A stretch of 44,441 bases of DNA from an uncultured Caulobacterales bacterium (lineage in GTDB: Bacteria; Pseudomonadota; Alphaproteobacteria; Caulobacterales; Caulobacteraceae), in contig CAISEP010000009.1 in NCBI GenBank assembly GCA_903884425.1, forward strand, positions 1 through 44,441. The letters run 5' to 3'. Under the pieces are notes generated by a model that saw nothing but the letters and a program-made list of their open reading frames with translations, was not told the DNA's origin and searched no databases. Positions within the stretch are counted from its first letter, which is position 1; every line of letters begins with the position of its first letter. Positions 1 to 7,975 of the stretch are shown piece after piece. The translations under genes were made by a program, and so were the position numbers.

Positions 1-474
1 CTGAGCGGAGGGGGCCTTGCGCCGGGCGCGGAAGAAGCCCCGGAGCAGCGCCGCGCTCTCCTCCGCCAGCAGGCCGCCCGCCACCGCGGGCCGCCAGTGG
101 CAGGTGGGCTGGTCGAACACCCGGGCCCCGTGGACCACCCCGCCCCCCTTCTCGTCCTCCGCGCCATAGACGACCCGACCGATGCGGGCGTGGCTGATGG
201 CCCCGGCGCACATGGGGCAGGGCTCCAGCGTCACATAGAGGGTGAGCCCCGTCAGCCGGTAGTTGCCCAGCCGCTCGCCCCCCGCCCGCAGGGCCAGGAT
301 CTCCGCATGCGCCGTGGGGTCGTGGCGGGCGATGGGAGCGTTGCGGCCCTCGGCCACCACCTCCCCCGTGGCCGGATCGACGAGGATTGCGCCGATCGGG
401 GCCTCTCCGGCGTCGGCGGCGGCTTGCGCGAGGGCAAGGGCTCGGCGCATGTTGATTTCATCATGGTCGATCAT
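1..474 (-). CDS. tadA: tRNA adenosine(34) deaminase TadA (3' end cut by window)
   Basis: Translating the minus strand from the ATG at 474 gives 158 codons without a stop up to base 1. The protein starts MIDHDEINMRRALALAQ and carries the zinc-dependent deaminase signature: HAE at about residues 56-58 and PCPMC at about 85-89. TadA converts A34 to inosine in the anticodon of tRNA-Arg(ACG), an essential step in cytosolic translation. The usual length is about 150-160 residues, so only a few codons or the stop are missing. It is divergent from the pseudouridine synthase, and the two coding regions overlap by 12 bases at their 5' ends (463-474), an arrangement common in alphaproteobacteria. Another cytidine/guanine deaminase is less likely because of the TadA-like sequence around both motifs. 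Confidence 0.93.
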   Translation of the reverse strand, partial: MIDHDEINMRRALALAQAAADAGEAPIGAILVDPATGEVVAEGRNAPIARHDPTAHAEILALRAGGERLGNYRLTGLTLYVTLEPCPMCAGAISHARIGRVVYGAEDEKGGGVVHGARVFDQPTCHWRPAVAGGLLAEESAALLRGFFRARRKAPSAQ

Positions 475-1947
475 CGCCGCCAAGGCGCCCCCAATTCCCG
501 TCCGCGTCAAGCGCCCCGCCGCCACAAGCCGGAAACGGGGGCGGACAGCGCCGCCACGCCGGACAAGCCGGTGGCGAAGAAGCCGTCCTTCGCGCCCCGC
601 ACCGATGCCCTGTTCGCCGAGGCCGCGCGCCTCGCGAAGCTCGACCCCCGCGCCCGCGCCCAGAAGCCCCCCCGGGGCAAGGACGGACCGAGGACGGACG
701 AGCGCAAGCCGGAGGGGCGCAAGCCTCACGACCGCCCGCGGGAGGACCGTCCCCGCGACGAACGTCAGCCTCACGACCGGAAGCCTCACGACCGCAAGCC
801 CGGACCCCGGCCCGAGCGCCGGGAGCGGTCCGCGCCCCCCGTCGCCGCGGCTGCGGCAGAGCCTGCGCCCACCCGGCGCCCCGATCCGTCCATCGCCAGC
901 TTCGACTCACGCCCCTCCGGCCTCGCCGACCAGGCGGTGGGGGAGCGGGTGGCCAAGGCGCTGGCCCGGGCCGGGGTCGCCTCCCGCCGGGAGGTGGAAC
1001 GCTACATTGCCGAGGGTCGCGTGGCAGTGAACGGCCGGGTGCTGGAGAGCCCCGCGGTGAAGATCGACGCCGGCGACGTGCTGACCGTGGACGGTGCCGT
1101 GGTCAACGAGGCCGAGCCGACCCGCCTGTGGCGCTACCACAAGCCCGTGGGCCTTCTCACCACCCACCAGGACCCGAACGGGCGCCCCACCGTGTTCGAG
1201 AACCTGCCCAAGGAACTGCCCCGGGTGATCAGCGTCGGCCGCCTGGACCTGGCGTCGGAGGGGCTGTTGCTGCTCACTAATGACGGGGCGCTCGCCCGGG
1301 CGCTGGAAATGCCCAAGAGCGGCTGGATCCGCCAGTATCGGGTCCGGGCGTTCGGCCGCACGAGCCAGGTGAAGCTGGACGAACTGGCCAGGGGCGTGAC
1401 GGTGGAGGGGGTGGTCTACGGCCCCGTCCATGCCAGGCTCGACAAGGTGGCGCGCACGGAGAGCGTGGGTGGCTCCAATGTCTGGATCACCGTCTCCATC
1501 TCCGAGGGCAAGAACCGGGAGGTCCGGCGGGTGCTGGAATCCATCGGCCTGAAGGTGAACCGGCTGATCCGCCTGGCCTACGGCCCCTTCGCGCTGGGCA
1601 CCCTGCCGGTGAGCGCGGTCGAGGAGGTCGGCCCCCGGGTGATCCGCGAGCTGCTGACCGGCTTCATCGCGCCGGAGAACATGCCCCGCGGCGACCGGCC
1701 CGTGGGCCCCCTGCTGATCGCGCCGGGGGCGTCCCGCATCCGCAAGATGCCGGAGCGGCCGGGTGCCGTCGCGGCGGCGGCAACGGCGGACGGACGGACG
1801 GCACCGGCACCGGCGGCCCCGCCCGCGGCACCGAAGAAGGCCTACAAGGCCGGCTGGGCCAAGCCCTCCATCCGCCCCAAGGGACCCGCCAAGCCGGGCG
1901 CCAAGGCCGGTACGAAGGCTGGGAAGCGCCCGCCGAAGCGTCCGTGA
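463..1947 (+). CDS. Pseudouridine synthase, RsuA/RluB type, with long basic tails
   Basis: A 494-residue protein if the ATG at 463 is used. The open frame extends upstream to 97, but that part is antisense to tadA and is unlikely to be coding. After a basic, low-complexity Lys/Arg/Pro/Asp-rich N-terminus of about 150 residues (with repeated KPHDR-like units) comes an S4 RNA-binding domain (KALARAGVASRREVERYI) and then the RsuA-family catalytic domain with GRLDLASEGLLLLTNDG, whose Asp is the catalytic residue in this family. The C-terminal 60 residues are again Ala/Lys/Pro-rich. The family isomerises a uridine in 16S or 23S rRNA; position specificity (RluB, RluE, RsuA) cannot be told from sequence alone. 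The downstream racemase starts inside its stop codon, so the two are probably cotranscribed. No good ribosome-binding site precedes 463, so the start is moderately certain. Confidence 0.9.
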   Translation: MVDHRRQGAPNSRPRQAPRRHKPETGADSAATPDKPVAKKPSFAPRTDALFAEAARLAKLDPRARAQKPPRGKDGPRTDERKPEGRKPHDRPREDRPRDERQPHDRKPHDRKPGPRPERRERSAPPVAAAAAEPAPTRRPDPSIASFDSRPSGLADQAVGERVAKALARAGVASRREVERYIAEGRVAVNGRVLESPAVKIDAGDVLTVDGAVVNEAEPTRLWRYHKPVGLLTTHQDPNGRPTVFENLPKELPRVISVGRLDLASEGLLLLTNDGALARALEMPKSGWIRQYRVRAFGRTSQVKLDELARGVTVEGVVYGPVHARLDKVARTESVGGSNVWITVSISEGKNREVRRVLESIGLKVNRLIRLAYGPFALGTLPVSAVEEVGPRVIRELLTGFIAPENMPRGDRPVGPLLIAPGASRIRKMPERPGAVAAAATADGRTAPAPAAPPAAPKKAYKAGWAKPSIRPKGPAKPGAKAGTKAGKRPPKRP

Positions 1948-2645
1948 CCGCGCCCCGCCACGTGGGCATCGTCGCCTGCTCGGCGGAGGGGGCGGCGCTG
2001 TGCTACCGCACCTTCTGCACCGAGGCGCCCGCCCTGCTGGGTGCCGCCCACGCCCATCCGGAGGTGTCCCTGCACGGCCTGTCCCTGGCCGAGCAGATGG
2101 ACCGCATCTATGCCGACGACTGGGCGGGGCTGGGGGAGATGATGCTGGTCTCCGCCCGCAAGCTGGCCGCCGTCGGGGCGCAGGTGCTGATCTGTCCGGA
2201 CAACACGATCCACCAGGCGCTGGCCCTGGTCCGCGACCGCTCCCCCCTGCCCTGGCTGCACATTGCCGAGGTGGTGGCGGCGGAGGCGAAGGCGAGGGGC
2301 TTCCGCCGGATCGGCCTTCTGGGCACGAGATGGCTGGTGGAGAGCCGGGTCTATCCCGACGCGCTGGAGGCGGCGGGGCTGGAGTGGGTGCGACCCGACG
2401 CCGCGGCGCGGGACGCGATGAACCGGACGATCATGGACGAGCTGGTCTGCGGCGTGACCGGGCCGGAGCAGACGGCCCTGTTCGCGCAGATTGCGGCGGA
2501 CCTTCAGGCCGAAGGCTGCGACGCGGTGGTGATGGGCTGCACGGAGATCCCGCTGGTGCTGTCCGACGAGACCTCTCCCCTGCCGACGCTGGATTCCACC
2601 CGCCTCTTGGCCCGGGCCGCGCTGCGGTGGGCGGTTGCGGGGTGA
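1944..2645 (+). CDS. Aspartate/glutamate racemase family protein
   Basis: A 233-residue protein starting with GTG at 1944, overlapping the TGA of the upstream gene by 4 bases (translational coupling). The Asp/Glu racemase fold is indicated by two pseudo-symmetrical catalytic loops: ICPDNTIHQ (residues 83-91) and MGCTEIPL (197-204). In the family the residue before the Asn-Thr of the first loop is normally Cys, or Thr in the YgeA group. Here that position is Asp86 and the nearest Cys is Cys84. The second catalytic cysteine, Cys199, is intact. It could racemise an acidic amino acid, or be a related lyase or isomerase. The odd first loop makes the substrate uncertain. No peptidoglycan gene is next to it. 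Confidence 0.85.
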   Translation: MTAPRHVGIVACSAEGAALCYRTFCTEAPALLGAAHAHPEVSLHGLSLAEQMDRIYADDWAGLGEMMLVSARKLAAVGAQVLICPDNTIHQALALVRDRSPLPWLHIAEVVAAEAKARGFRRIGLLGTRWLVESRVYPDALEAAGLEWVRPDAAARDAMNRTIMDELVCGVTGPEQTALFAQIAADLQAEGCDAVVMGCTEIPLVLSDETSPLPTLDSTRLLARAALRWAVAG

Positions 2646-2647
2646 CT

Positions 2648-2782
2648 GCGTGGTTCGAGACGCGCGTGTCCCGCGCTCCTCACCATGACGAGCGTTTTTT
2701 GATCGAGCCCACTTCCGGCCAACGTGGTTCCCCAACGCGCGTCATCCTGAGGAGGGCCGGAACGGCCCGTCTCGAAGGACGC
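2648..2782. repeat. Bipartite hairpin repeat A, copy 1
   Basis: The left arm 2648-2690 (GCGTGGTTCGAGACG ... CTCCTCACCATGACG) and the right arm 2740-2782 (CGTCATCCTGAGGAGG ... CGTCTCGAAGGACGC) are each imperfect palindromes, and they point toward each other. The copy lies between the convergent racemase and RHH genes, 2 bases after one stop and 5 bases before the other. Confidence 0.9.
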
Positions 2783-2787
2783 ACCGT

Positions 2788-2997
2788 CTAGCGTCCCAGC
2801 GCCCACCCCAGCGCCGCCACCCGGGCGGCGGAGGCCAGGGGGCGTTCGCCGCGGGTCTCGTCCAGGCGGCGCAGCAGGGCAGACACTGCCAGGCCCTCCT
2901 CCGCGGCCATGGCCTCCAGCACCGCCCAGAATTCGGGCTCCAGCGCCACGGAGGTCGGGTGGCCGCTCAGGGACAGGGATCGCTTCACAAGGCTCAT
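2788..2997 (-). CDS. Ribbon-helix-helix domain protein
   Basis: A 69-residue protein from the ATG at 2997 (MSLVKRSLSLSGHPTSVALE). The sequence SLSLSGHPTSVALEPEFW followed by two amphipathic helices fits the RHH_4 family, a short dimeric DNA-binding fold in which the beta strand reads the major groove. The frame stays open far upstream, but only this C-terminal part resembles a protein. Starting at 2997 leaves a 42-base gap to the divergent VOC gene at 3040. Alphaproteobacterial genes of this family commonly neighbour DUF4169 genes, and one lies 0.9 kb away at 3879-4085. Its target is unknown; autoregulation from the short divergent promoter is a guess. Confidence 0.83.
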   Translation of the reverse strand: MSLVKRSLSLSGHPTSVALEPEFWAVLEAMAAEEGLAVSALLRRLDETRGERPLASAARVAALGWALGR

Positions 2998-3039
2998 GTC
3001 CCCTCCTAGCATGACCGCCCCAGCGGAGGGAGCGGACCG

Positions 3040-3432
3040 ATGATCTCCTATGCCATGATCGGCACCAATGACGTGCCCCGGGCGGAAGCCTTCTGGCTGC
3101 CCCTGTTCGAGATGCTGGGCGGGGACGAGGTCGTGGCCTGGCGCTCCGAGGACGGTTTCTGGTTCCGTCGCCGGGACGACGGCCAGACCGTGCTCGCCGT
3201 GCGCCGCCCCTTCGACGGCAAGCCCGCCAGCGTCGGCAACGGGACCATGATGGGAATCAAGGCCGCCAGCCGGGACATGATCGACGCGGTCCATGCCCGG
3301 GCCCTGGCGCTGGGCGGGTCGGACGAGGGCCCGCCCGGGGTCCGGGGCGACGACCCGGACGGCTTCTACGGGGCCTATTTCCGCGACCCGGACGGCAACA
3401 AGATCTGCGTCTACCGCTATGGTCCCAGGTGA
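3040..3432 (+). CDS. VOC (glyoxalase/bleomycin-resistance) family protein
   Basis: A 130-residue protein with one beta-alpha-beta-beta-beta VOC unit pair. It begins MISYAMIGTNDVPRAEAFWL and ends with the family hallmark YFRDPDGNKICVYRY. VOC proteins are small metal-dependent isomerases, dioxygenases or binding proteins. The substrate cannot be inferred from sequence, and no dedicated pathway gene is adjacent. The divergent RHH gene starts 42 bases away. Confidence 0.85.
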   Translation: MISYAMIGTNDVPRAEAFWLPLFEMLGGDEVVAWRSEDGFWFRRRDDGQTVLAVRRPFDGKPASVGNGTMMGIKAASRDMIDAVHARALALGGSDEGPPGVRGDDPDGFYGAYFRDPDGNKICVYRYGPR

Positions 3433-3573
3433 TCCGCGCTCCTGAAATGAGCAGGTGCGCGACAAATGATCCACGGAAGTTTCACACAAGTCCGGTGGAC
3501 TCCCGCGACACCTTCGTTAACCATATTCGCCGCGCAGGAGGGAACCTGCGAGTACCTGAAGGGGGAAACCACC

Positions 3574-3882
3574 ATGGCCGTCCACGGCGAATTCGATCTG
3601 ACCGCCACCACGCCCGCCGGGCCGCAGACCTCGCACATGTCCGTGGACGTGGACGGCGGCAACCTGACCGGCACCATCTCCGCCAATGGCCAGACCGCGC
3701 CGATCACCGACGGCCACGTGTCCGACGCCGGCGAGATCACCTTCAAGGTCCACCTGACCGACCCGGCCCCGGCCGATGCCGTGTTCGTGGCCAAGTGCGA
3801 CGACACCGCCTGCACCACCGTCAGCGGCACCGTCACCGTGCCGGGCGTGGGGTCCTTCCCCCTGTCGGGCAAGCGGGCCTAG
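3574..3882 (+). CDS. Small beta-rich hypothetical protein
   Basis: I do not recognise a named family. The ATG at 3574 is preceded by GAAGGGGGAAACCACC, a good ribosome-binding site, giving 102 residues; an upstream ATG at 3466 would add 36 residues of poor quality. The protein is rich in Thr, Gly, Val and Asp with alternating hydrophobic residues (FDLTATTPAGPQTSHMSVDV), so a beta sandwich or small barrel is likely. It has two cysteines in KCDDTACTTV and no signal peptide. Its stop codon shares the bases CTAG with the stop of the convergent DUF4169 gene. The upstream 140 bases contain no other gene. Confidence 0.7.
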   Translation: MAVHGEFDLTATTPAGPQTSHMSVDVDGGNLTGTISANGQTAPITDGHVSDAGEITFKVHLTDPAPADAVFVAKCDDTACTTVSGTVTVPGVGSFPLSGKRA

Positions 3883-4085
3883 TCCGCCTCCGGTTCCTTC
3901 TCCTCAGGCCCGGTCTCGCGCCGGGCCTGGTCCAGCCTGCGGGCGAGCCTGTCGGCGGAGGCCCGGTCCACGGCCTTCTCCGCCCCCGTGCGGCCGAACT
4001 TCGCCCGGTTGGCGGCGGCGTCCGTCCGGGCCTCCGCGCGGCGTTTCGCCTTGCGGGCCTTGTTGAGGTTGACCACGTCGCCCAT
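3879..4085 (-). CDS. DUF4169 family protein
   Basis: A 68-residue, highly charged protein from the ATG at 4085. It begins MGDVVNLNKARKAKRRAEA and continues with KFGRTGAEKA, the conserved core of DUF4169. It is almost entirely helical, basic at the N-terminus and acidic at the end (EEKEPEAD). The function is unknown. The 3' end overlaps the convergent hypothetical gene by 4 bases. A nucleic-acid-binding role would suit the basic helix, but nothing here shows it. Confidence 0.83.
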   Translation of the reverse strand: MGDVVNLNKARKAKRRAEARTDAAANRAKFGRTGAEKAVDRASADRLARRLDQARRETGPEEKEPEAD

Positions 4086-4168
4086 GTGACCTCCTGTGAC
4101 GCGCCGGTGTGCGCGTGCGCACATCCTAGCTGAAAACCATCACAACTGCTCGAGGGAGCCCAAGGACC

Positions 4169-4690
4169 ATGGCCATTTCACTTTACGACGTCAGCGTCAC
4201 GAGCTTCCTGCAGGTGGTGGGCTCGGTGGAGACCATCCTGGCCCGGGGCCTCGCCCACGCCCAGGACAATGCCATCGACCCGGAATCCCTGGTCAGTGCC
4301 CGCCTGACCCACGACATGCTGCCCCTGGCCTTCCAGGTCCTGTCGGTGGTGCACCATTCCATCGACGCCATCGAGGGCTGCAAGGCCGGCGTGTTCGGCG
4401 TGCCCGGCGCCGTGGGCCAGCCCACCTATGCCGACCTGCAGAAGATGGTGGCCAATGCCAAGGCCGGGCTGCAGGCCCTGACCGCGGACGAGGTGAACGC
4501 GCTGGAAGGCAAGAAGATGGTGTTCCGCATGCCGAACTTCGAGATTCCGTTCACGGCGGAAGGGTTCCTGATGTCCTTCTCCCTGCCCAACCTGCATTTC
4601 CACGCCACCACCACCTACGACATCCTGCGGGCCAACGGCGCACCGCTCGGCAAGCGGGACTATCTGGGCGCCATGCGCATCGCGGCTTGA
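4169..4690 (+). CDS. DUF1993 family protein
   Basis: A 173-residue protein, the full length for DUF1993. It begins MAISLYDVSVTSFLQVVGSV; the central LTHDMLPLAFQVLSVVHHSI and the C-terminal NLHFHATTTYDILRANGAPLG are typical of the family, which has a DinB-like four-helix bundle. The conserved histidines (HDM, HHS, HFH) could bind a metal as in DinB-fold enzymes. The catalytic role is not established. A ribosome-binding site (GAGGGAGCCCAAGGACC) precedes the ATG. The gene stands alone and is followed 3 bases later by repeat A copy 2. Confidence 0.87.
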   Translation: MAISLYDVSVTSFLQVVGSVETILARGLAHAQDNAIDPESLVSARLTHDMLPLAFQVLSVVHHSIDAIEGCKAGVFGVPGAVGQPTYADLQKMVANAKAGLQALTADEVNALEGKKMVFRMPNFEIPFTAEGFLMSFSLPNLHFHATTTYDILRANGAPLGKRDYLGAMRIAA

Positions 4691-4693
4691 TCT

Positions 4694-4826
4694 GCGTCCT
4701 TCGAGACGGGCCTTCGGCCCTCCTCAGGATGACGCGCTTTTGTTCCACATGCGGATCAGGATGTGGGCTCGACCCACACCCTGCGTCATGGTGAGGAGCC
4801 CCGGAACGGGGCGTCTCGAACCACGC
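4694..4826. repeat. Bipartite hairpin repeat A, copy 2
   Basis: The left arm 4694-4734 is of the CCTT/AGGA flavour with tip GGGCC-TTC-GGCCC. The right arm 4784-4826 is of the GGTT/ACCA flavour with tip GCCCC-GGAAC-GGGGC. It fills the convergent gap between the DUF1993 gene and the minus-strand membrane protein. Confidence 0.9.
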
Positions 4827-4833
4827 GCTCCCC

Positions 4834-5247
4834 TCACCCCCGCCGCCAGAGCGGCCCCACAGCCACCAGCAGCACGATCACGTTGAAGGCCGCATTGGAC
4901 GGGTGGCCCGAGGCGATGGAGCCCGTGCTGTCCAGCACGAACCAGGCCAGCAGGCTCGCGAGCACCGTACGGCGGACGGGCTCCGGTGCCAGGGGGTGAA
5001 CCCAGCGGGCGAGGGCGAAGATCATTACTCCCCAGCCCAGCAGGAAGCCCCCGGTCACCGCGGACAGAAGTCGCAGATTGGCGGGCTCGAAGCTCGACGG
5101 CCGGTCCAGCCGCCAGGCCAGCAGGTCCAGGGTCCATCGCGCCGGGGCGGAAGTGGGCACCATGCTCCCCAGGAAGAAGACCGGCCCGAACGACCCCACC
5201 ACAAGGGCGGTGACGTACAGCCAGCGTCGGTGAAGCTCCGCACTCAT
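4834..5247 (-). CDS. Small integral membrane protein, coupled to XRE regulator
   Basis: A 137-residue protein from the ATG at 5247, whose ATGA overlaps the stop of the upstream regulator (4-base overlap, same strand). Four hydrophobic segments are visible: about residues 9-29, 58-82, 88-106 and 113-133. The loop STGSIASGHPSNAAFN lies between the last two. I do not recognise a named family. Coupling to the XRE/MmyB-type gene suggests the pair works together. It may be a membrane protein whose production follows that regulator. Confidence 0.72.
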   Translation of the reverse strand: MSAELHRRWLYVTALVVGSFGPVFFLGSMVPTSAPARWTLDLLAWRLDRPSSFEPANLRLLSAVTGGFLLGWGVMIFALARWVHPLAPEPVRRTVLASLLAWFVLDSTGSIASGHPSNAAFNVIVLLVAVGPLWRRG

Positions 5248-6095
5248 GCCGCGTCCCCCGCCCCGCGGAACAGGGCCTCGGTCGCGGCGTCGGCGGGGAA
5301 CAGGGTCTCGATCCGCAGCTCGTCGGCGGTGATGTCCTGGGCAGTGCCGAAGGTGGCCACCACCGCGAACATGGAGAGGCGCTGCCCCCCGACCTCCAGG
5401 GCGAAGGGCAGCACCGGGACCAGGGCGGTGTCGACGGGGGACCACAGCATCTCTGCGTCCTGCAGGGGGGCCAGCGCCTCCAGAACGGCGCGGGCCGCCT
5501 GTCCGCCCGCCGCATCGGCCTCCCGCTGGGCGCGGCGCCACATCAGGGGCCCGATCTCCGACCAGTTCACCACATGGCGGCGCAGGCCGTCCGGGTGGAA
5601 GAACAGCCGCATCAAGTTCGGCCGGTCGCCCCCCACCCGGGTCCAGAGGTCGTCTCCCAGCATCGCCCCCAGCCGCTCGAAGGGGGCATTGGCCATGACC
5701 AGGTTCCAGGCCCGGTCCAGGGCCACGGCGGGAAAGGGGGCATGGGCCGACAGCATCATCGACACGGCCCCCATGACCTGCGCCATCTGCGGGTCCTCCA
5801 GGGAATGGCTGGAAAAGACCGGGGCAAAGCCCGCCGCGGTCAGCCAGCCGTTGCGGTCACGCAGCGGCACGTCCAGGGCCTCGCTCAGCTGCAGCACCAT
5901 GGCCCGGCTGGGACGGGCACGGCCGGACTCGAGGAAGCTCACATGCCGCTGGGACACGCCGGAGGTGAGGGCAAGGTCCAGCTGGGACAGCCGCCGCCGC
6001 ATCCGCCATTCCCGCAGCAGGCCGGGAAAGCCGCCGACGGGTCGCGGGTGCCGCCGGGCGTCGGACGGCTGGGGGGCATCGCGGGATGGGCTCAT
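5244..6095 (-). CDS. XRE-family regulator with MmyB-like ligand-binding domain
   Basis: A 283-residue protein from the ATG at 6095 (MSPSRDAPQPSDARR). A helix-turn-helix of the Cro/C1 type lies at about residues 22-78 (LREWRMRRRLSQLDLA, SGVSQRHVSFLESGRARPS). It is followed by the MmyB-like domain, a PAS-like sensor fold, recognised from FAPVFSSHSLEDP, ALDRAWNLVMANAPFERL and RLFFHPDGLRRHVVNW. The family includes transcription factors that bind fatty-acid-like ligands. The ligand is unknown here. The divergent small membrane gene at 6223 and the coupled downstream membrane gene are the likely targets. Confidence 0.88.
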   Translation of the reverse strand: MSPSRDAPQPSDARRHPRPVGGFPGLLREWRMRRRLSQLDLALTSGVSQRHVSFLESGRARPSRAMVLQLSEALDVPLRDRNGWLTAAGFAPVFSSHSLEDPQMAQVMGAVSMMLSAHAPFPAVALDRAWNLVMANAPFERLGAMLGDDLWTRVGGDRPNLMRLFFHPDGLRRHVVNWSEIGPLMWRRAQREADAAGGQAARAVLEALAPLQDAEMLWSPVDTALVPVLPFALEVGGQRLSMFAVVATFGTAQDITADELRIETLFPADAATEALFRGAGDAA

Positions 6096-6222
6096 GGATC
6101 GGGTCTCCGGCCGGGGCAGGGTCGGTGATCGGGCGCGCGACTTCAATGACCTTCCAGGTAATTGCCCGGCGTCGTGCGATCCCTCACTATCGGCCTCTGA
6201 AAGCCAAGGGAGAGCCCCCCGC

Positions 6223-6567
6223 ATGACCCTGTTCCGGATCGGCCTCGGACTGATGCTCGCCGTCCTGACGGCCTATACGGCCGCGGTGGTGGCCCACTTC
6301 GGCCCCGACCTGTTCGGGGTGTTCTTCGGCGACATCGGGCGTCTGGCCTGGCCGGGACAGTTCGATCTGGACTTCCTGTTCCTGCTGTCCCTGTCGGCCC
6401 TGTGGGTAGCGTGGCGGCACGGGTTCTCCCGCGCGGGCCTGGGGCTGGCGGTGCTGGCCTTCTTCCTCGGCTCGAGCTTCCTCACCGTCTATCTGATCGT
6501 GCTGAGCGTCCGGACCCGGGGCCGGGTGGTGGAGATGCTGGTGGGCGACCGGGCCGTCGCCACCTGA
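6223..6567 (+). CDS. Small membrane protein, family not recognised
   Basis: A 114-residue protein from the ATG at 6223 with a nearby AAGGGAGAG ribosome-binding site. Three or four membrane segments are visible: residues 4-24, about 48-64, 72-94 and possibly a short one at 26-36. Between them lies FGVFFGDIGRLAWPGQFDLD, which resembles the DUF2834 type of small membrane protein without being a clear match. It is divergent from the XRE regulator (127-base gap) and abuts the convergent VOC gene with no spacer (TGA then TCA). Confidence 0.7.
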   Translation: MTLFRIGLGLMLAVLTAYTAAVVAHFGPDLFGVFFGDIGRLAWPGQFDLDFLFLLSLSALWVAWRHGFSRAGLGLAVLAFFLGSSFLTVYLIVLSVRTRGRVVEMLVGDRAVAT

Positions 6568-6924
6568 TCAGTCTTCCGGCGGTTCCCACAGCTCCACGGG
6601 ATTGCCTTCGGGGTCGTGGATGCGGGCGAAGCGGCCGGTCTCCGGCGAGTTCCAGTCGGGGTGGGTCATCACCGCGATCCCGGCGGCGCGCAGACGCTCC
6701 AGCAGGGCGTCCAGGTCCGCCACCCGGAAGTTGATCATGAAGCCCTTGTCCGCCGGAAAATAGTCGGTGTCGGACTTGAAAGGCATGAACACGGTGGGAC
6801 CGGCCGCCTGCTGCCAGGGCTCGTAGCCGACCATGGCCACCCCCAGATGGGTGCCGTACCAGGCGTTCAGGGTGTCCGGGTCCCGGGCGCGGAAGAACAC
6901 GCCCCCAATTCCAGTCACAGGCAT
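6568..6924 (-). CDS. VOC family protein
   Basis: A 118-residue protein from the ATG at 6924. The N-terminal GGVFFRARDPDTLNAWYGTH and the C-terminal IHDPEGNPVELWEPPED are the paired VOC hallmarks. The final Glu of VELWEP is a usual metal ligand, and RARD stands where many members have a His ligand. It may be a glyoxalase-like or stress-related protein; no substrate can be deduced. The gene ends directly against the stop of the convergent membrane-protein gene. The 204 bases upstream (6925-7128) hold no recognisable feature. Confidence 0.85.
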   Translation of the reverse strand: MPVTGIGGVFFRARDPDTLNAWYGTHLGVAMVGYEPWQQAAGPTVFMPFKSDTDYFPADKGFMINFRVADLDALLERLRAAGIAVMTHPDWNSPETGRFARIHDPEGNPVELWEPPED

Positions 6925-7128
6925 GCGCGCTCCCCCCGGTGTGACGGCATCTTCGGCTTGGGCGAGGGAAATGCAAGGCCGGTCCTGCCCAGCTTCGGCG
7001 CCATATTCCGGACATGATCGGGCCAAAGGGCCGCGGAATTCACCTGTTGTTGAGCTTCGGGGGGTCAACTGCCCGGACTTGACCGGCGGCGGCGGTTCTC
7101 CGCGCCGCGTCGCGACAGGACCCTTGGC

Positions 7129-7830
7129 GTGGAAGACGAGTTCGACATTCAGGCCCTGCGGCGCCAGCTGCGCGAGGCGGCCGGCGTCGACCGGCGCAAG
7201 CCGCCCCGCCGCCCGGCGGCCGAGCCGCTGGGACCGGGCCTGTTCGAATGGGCGGGGCTGGAGGACGTGCCCCTGCCCTCGGACGCGGGCCCCGCCGACG
7301 GGCCGGACTGGCCGCCGGTGGTGGTGCCCCTGAGCCCGGCCAACCGCGCCCGCCCCTTCGGCCGTCGCCTGGAGCCGTCCCCGCCGCCCGAACCGGTCCG
7401 GTCCGTGCCCGACACCTTCGACCTGTTCGCGGAGCCCTGGGTTCCCCCCGAGGCCCCCGAATCTTCCGAACTCCCCGAGTCTTCCGGGCCGCGGCGGTCC
7501 CGCCTGCGCCGTCTGCAGCCCCTGGAGGCCGAAGTGCCGGAAACGGTGGCGGATTTCGCCGACCTGCCCGGCCCCGAGGAGATCGCCGCCGCCGAGCGCG
7601 CCGCCGAGGCGCTGAGGGAGGTCCTCCACCGCCAGCGGCCCGCGGCCCCGGCGGTGACCCATCCGGCCCAGGCCCTGCTGCTCAGCCTGGCCAACACCCT
7701 TTTGCTGGAGCGGGACCAGCTGGAGGCGCGGATCGCCGACCAGTCGGTGCCCCTGGTGCTGACCCCGCTCCGCCGCCGCAAGGGCGAGCGGGACCACGTT
7801 CCGCTGATGACGGCCAACGACCGGGGCTGA
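7129..7830 (+). CDS. Hypothetical Pro/Arg/Glu-rich protein
   Basis: An open frame of 233 codons starting with GTG at 7129 (MEDEFDIQALRRQLREAAGV). Third-position GC bias is strong and the other frames are poor, so I take it as coding. I recognise no family. The first 130 residues are proline- and arginine-rich and probably disordered. Residues 145-205 look helical (EEIAAAERAAEALREVLHR, QALLLSLANTLLLERDQLEA). It has no signal peptide or membrane segment. It lies upstream of the flagellar genes but is convergent with fliP across repeat A copy 3, so a flagellar role is not supported. Confidence 0.6.
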   Translation: MEDEFDIQALRRQLREAAGVDRRKPPRRPAAEPLGPGLFEWAGLEDVPLPSDAGPADGPDWPPVVVPLSPANRARPFGRRLEPSPPPEPVRSVPDTFDLFAEPWVPPEAPESSELPESSGPRRSRLRRLQPLEAEVPETVADFADLPGPEEIAAAERAAEALREVLHRQRPAAPAVTHPAQALLLSLANTLLLERDQLEARIADQSVPLVLTPLRRRKGERDHVPLMTANDRG

Positions 7831-7833
7831 CCT

Positions 7834-7964
7834 GCGTCCTTCGAGACGGGCCTTCGGCCCTCCTCAGGATGACGCGCGTTTGTTCCACTCACGGGTGAGG
7901 ATGTGGGCTCGATCAACAACCGGCGTCATGGTGAGGAGCCCCGAAGGGGCGTCTCGAACCACGC
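7834..7964. repeat. Bipartite hairpin repeat A, copy 3
   Basis: The left arm (CCTT/AGGA flavour) has tip GGGCC-TTC-GGCCC and the right arm (GGTT/ACCA flavour) has tip GCCCC-GAA-GGGGC. It begins 3 bases after the hypothetical gene's stop and ends 11 bases before the fliP stop. Confidence 0.9.
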
Positions 7965-7975
7965 AGCCCCCCCCC

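Noticed and set aside
97-462. N-terminal extension of the pseudouridine synthase frame
   Set aside because: It lies antisense to tadA and has no protein-like features; the start at 463 is preferred.
3517-3522. TTAACC as a CtrA site upstream of the small beta-rich protein gene
   Set aside because: It is only a half-site; the partner TTAA seven bases upstream is missing. The same holds at 27681-27686.
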